Source: Anaspis maculata (Eukaryota > Arthropoda > Insecta > Coleoptera > Scraptiidae). Taken from it: 64,000 bases of DNA. The position numbers and the translations under genes are program-made. Each line of letters starts with the position of its first letter. The stretch's first letter is position 1. The stretch lies in the NCBI GenBank assembly GCA_949128115.1, contig CASBRS010000033.1, positions 587,444 to 651,443 of the forward strand, given 5' to 3'. Shown here piece by piece: positions 63,782-64,000 of the stretch. A model generated the notes under the pieces. The model was not told where the DNA came from. It made no database searches and saw nothing but the letters and a program-made list of their open reading frames with translations.

Positions 63782-64000
63782 ATCGGCGAGTCGGTGGAAT
63801 TTCCTGTCGGTGAATTGTCTTGTCGGTGGATCGGCGTGTCGGTGAAATGTCCTGTCGGTGAAATGGCGTGTCGGTGAAATGTCCTGTCGGTGAAATGGCG
63901 TGTCGGTGAAATGTCCTGTCGGTAAATCGGCGTGTCGGTGAAATGTCCTGTCGGTGAAATGGCGTGTCGGTGAAATGTCCTGTCGGTGAATTGGCGTGTC
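63782..64000 (-). repeat. 16-bp minisatellite, reverse array, continues past the window
   Basis: TGTCCTGTCGGTGAAATGGC units, the reverse complement of 55175-55562, run to the last base. At least 13 units are present. Confidence 0.92.

Overview
This window looks like a transposon-dense stretch of an insect genome. A hemipteran is plausible but not shown by the sequence. The AT-rich composition, the Ty3/gypsy element with an errantivirus-type env gene, I/Jockey-type LINEs, Tc1/mariner, piggyBac, hAT and THAP-type remnants, spliced TE-associated genes and long intergenic repeats are all eukaryotic. I found no bacterial features, rRNA, bona fide tRNA gene, CRISPR array or convincing single-copy host gene.

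Layout. (1) Positions 1-20503 hold one errantivirus-like gypsy element whose 5' part lies outside the window. Its pol (RT, RNase H, integrase) and env are broken by nested insertions: a solo LTR (2293-3105, itself carrying a 384-bp piggyBac-type MITE), THAP-containing DNA transposon debris (3203 to about 4750), a 9.8-kb nested block (5042-14804) and a 2.9-kb foldback-like element in env (17085-19961, itself carrying a 1-kb piggyBac remnant). The 3' LTR is 20266-20503. Downstream of RNase H the pol frame carries an OARD1-like macrodomain. (2) 20504-26050 contains a decayed, spliced gene of the SWIM-finger / YqaJ-associated insect family. It is interrupted by a solo LTR and a MITE inside one intron, and by a TA-flanked element and a hAT element inside exons. 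(3) 26050-32010 contains MITEs, palindromes and two inverted G/C-rich tandem arrays. (4) 32010-39868 is a degenerate LINE (ORF1 with a zinc knuckle; ORF2 with endonuclease, RT and RNase H) split by a 1.5-kb palindrome. (5) 39869-45208 is mostly unrecognised repeat-like DNA with the 3' end of a second LINE. (6) 45210-48676 is a 3.5-kb element with about 0.9-kb inverted arms around an apparently intact Tc1-like DD34E transposase, the best-preserved gene in the window. (7) 48717-55175 is inverted-repeat-bounded and anonymous repeat DNA. (8) 55175-64000 is bounded on both sides by the same 16-bp minisatellite in opposite orientation and holds two large palindromes, a 52-bp degenerate array and a roughly 0.65-kb tandem repeat.

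The recurring theme is long near-perfect palindromes flanked by TA, several starting CAGGG. At least eight are 0.9-3.5 kb long and together cover about 14 kb. Three elements sit at the exact symmetry centre of another hairpin. The macrodomain in a retroelement pol, the palindrome-in-palindrome architecture and the complete Tc1 transposase in giant inverted repeats are the most interesting observations. Everything was read by eye, so boundaries given to the base are those where terminal repeats and target duplications could be matched.
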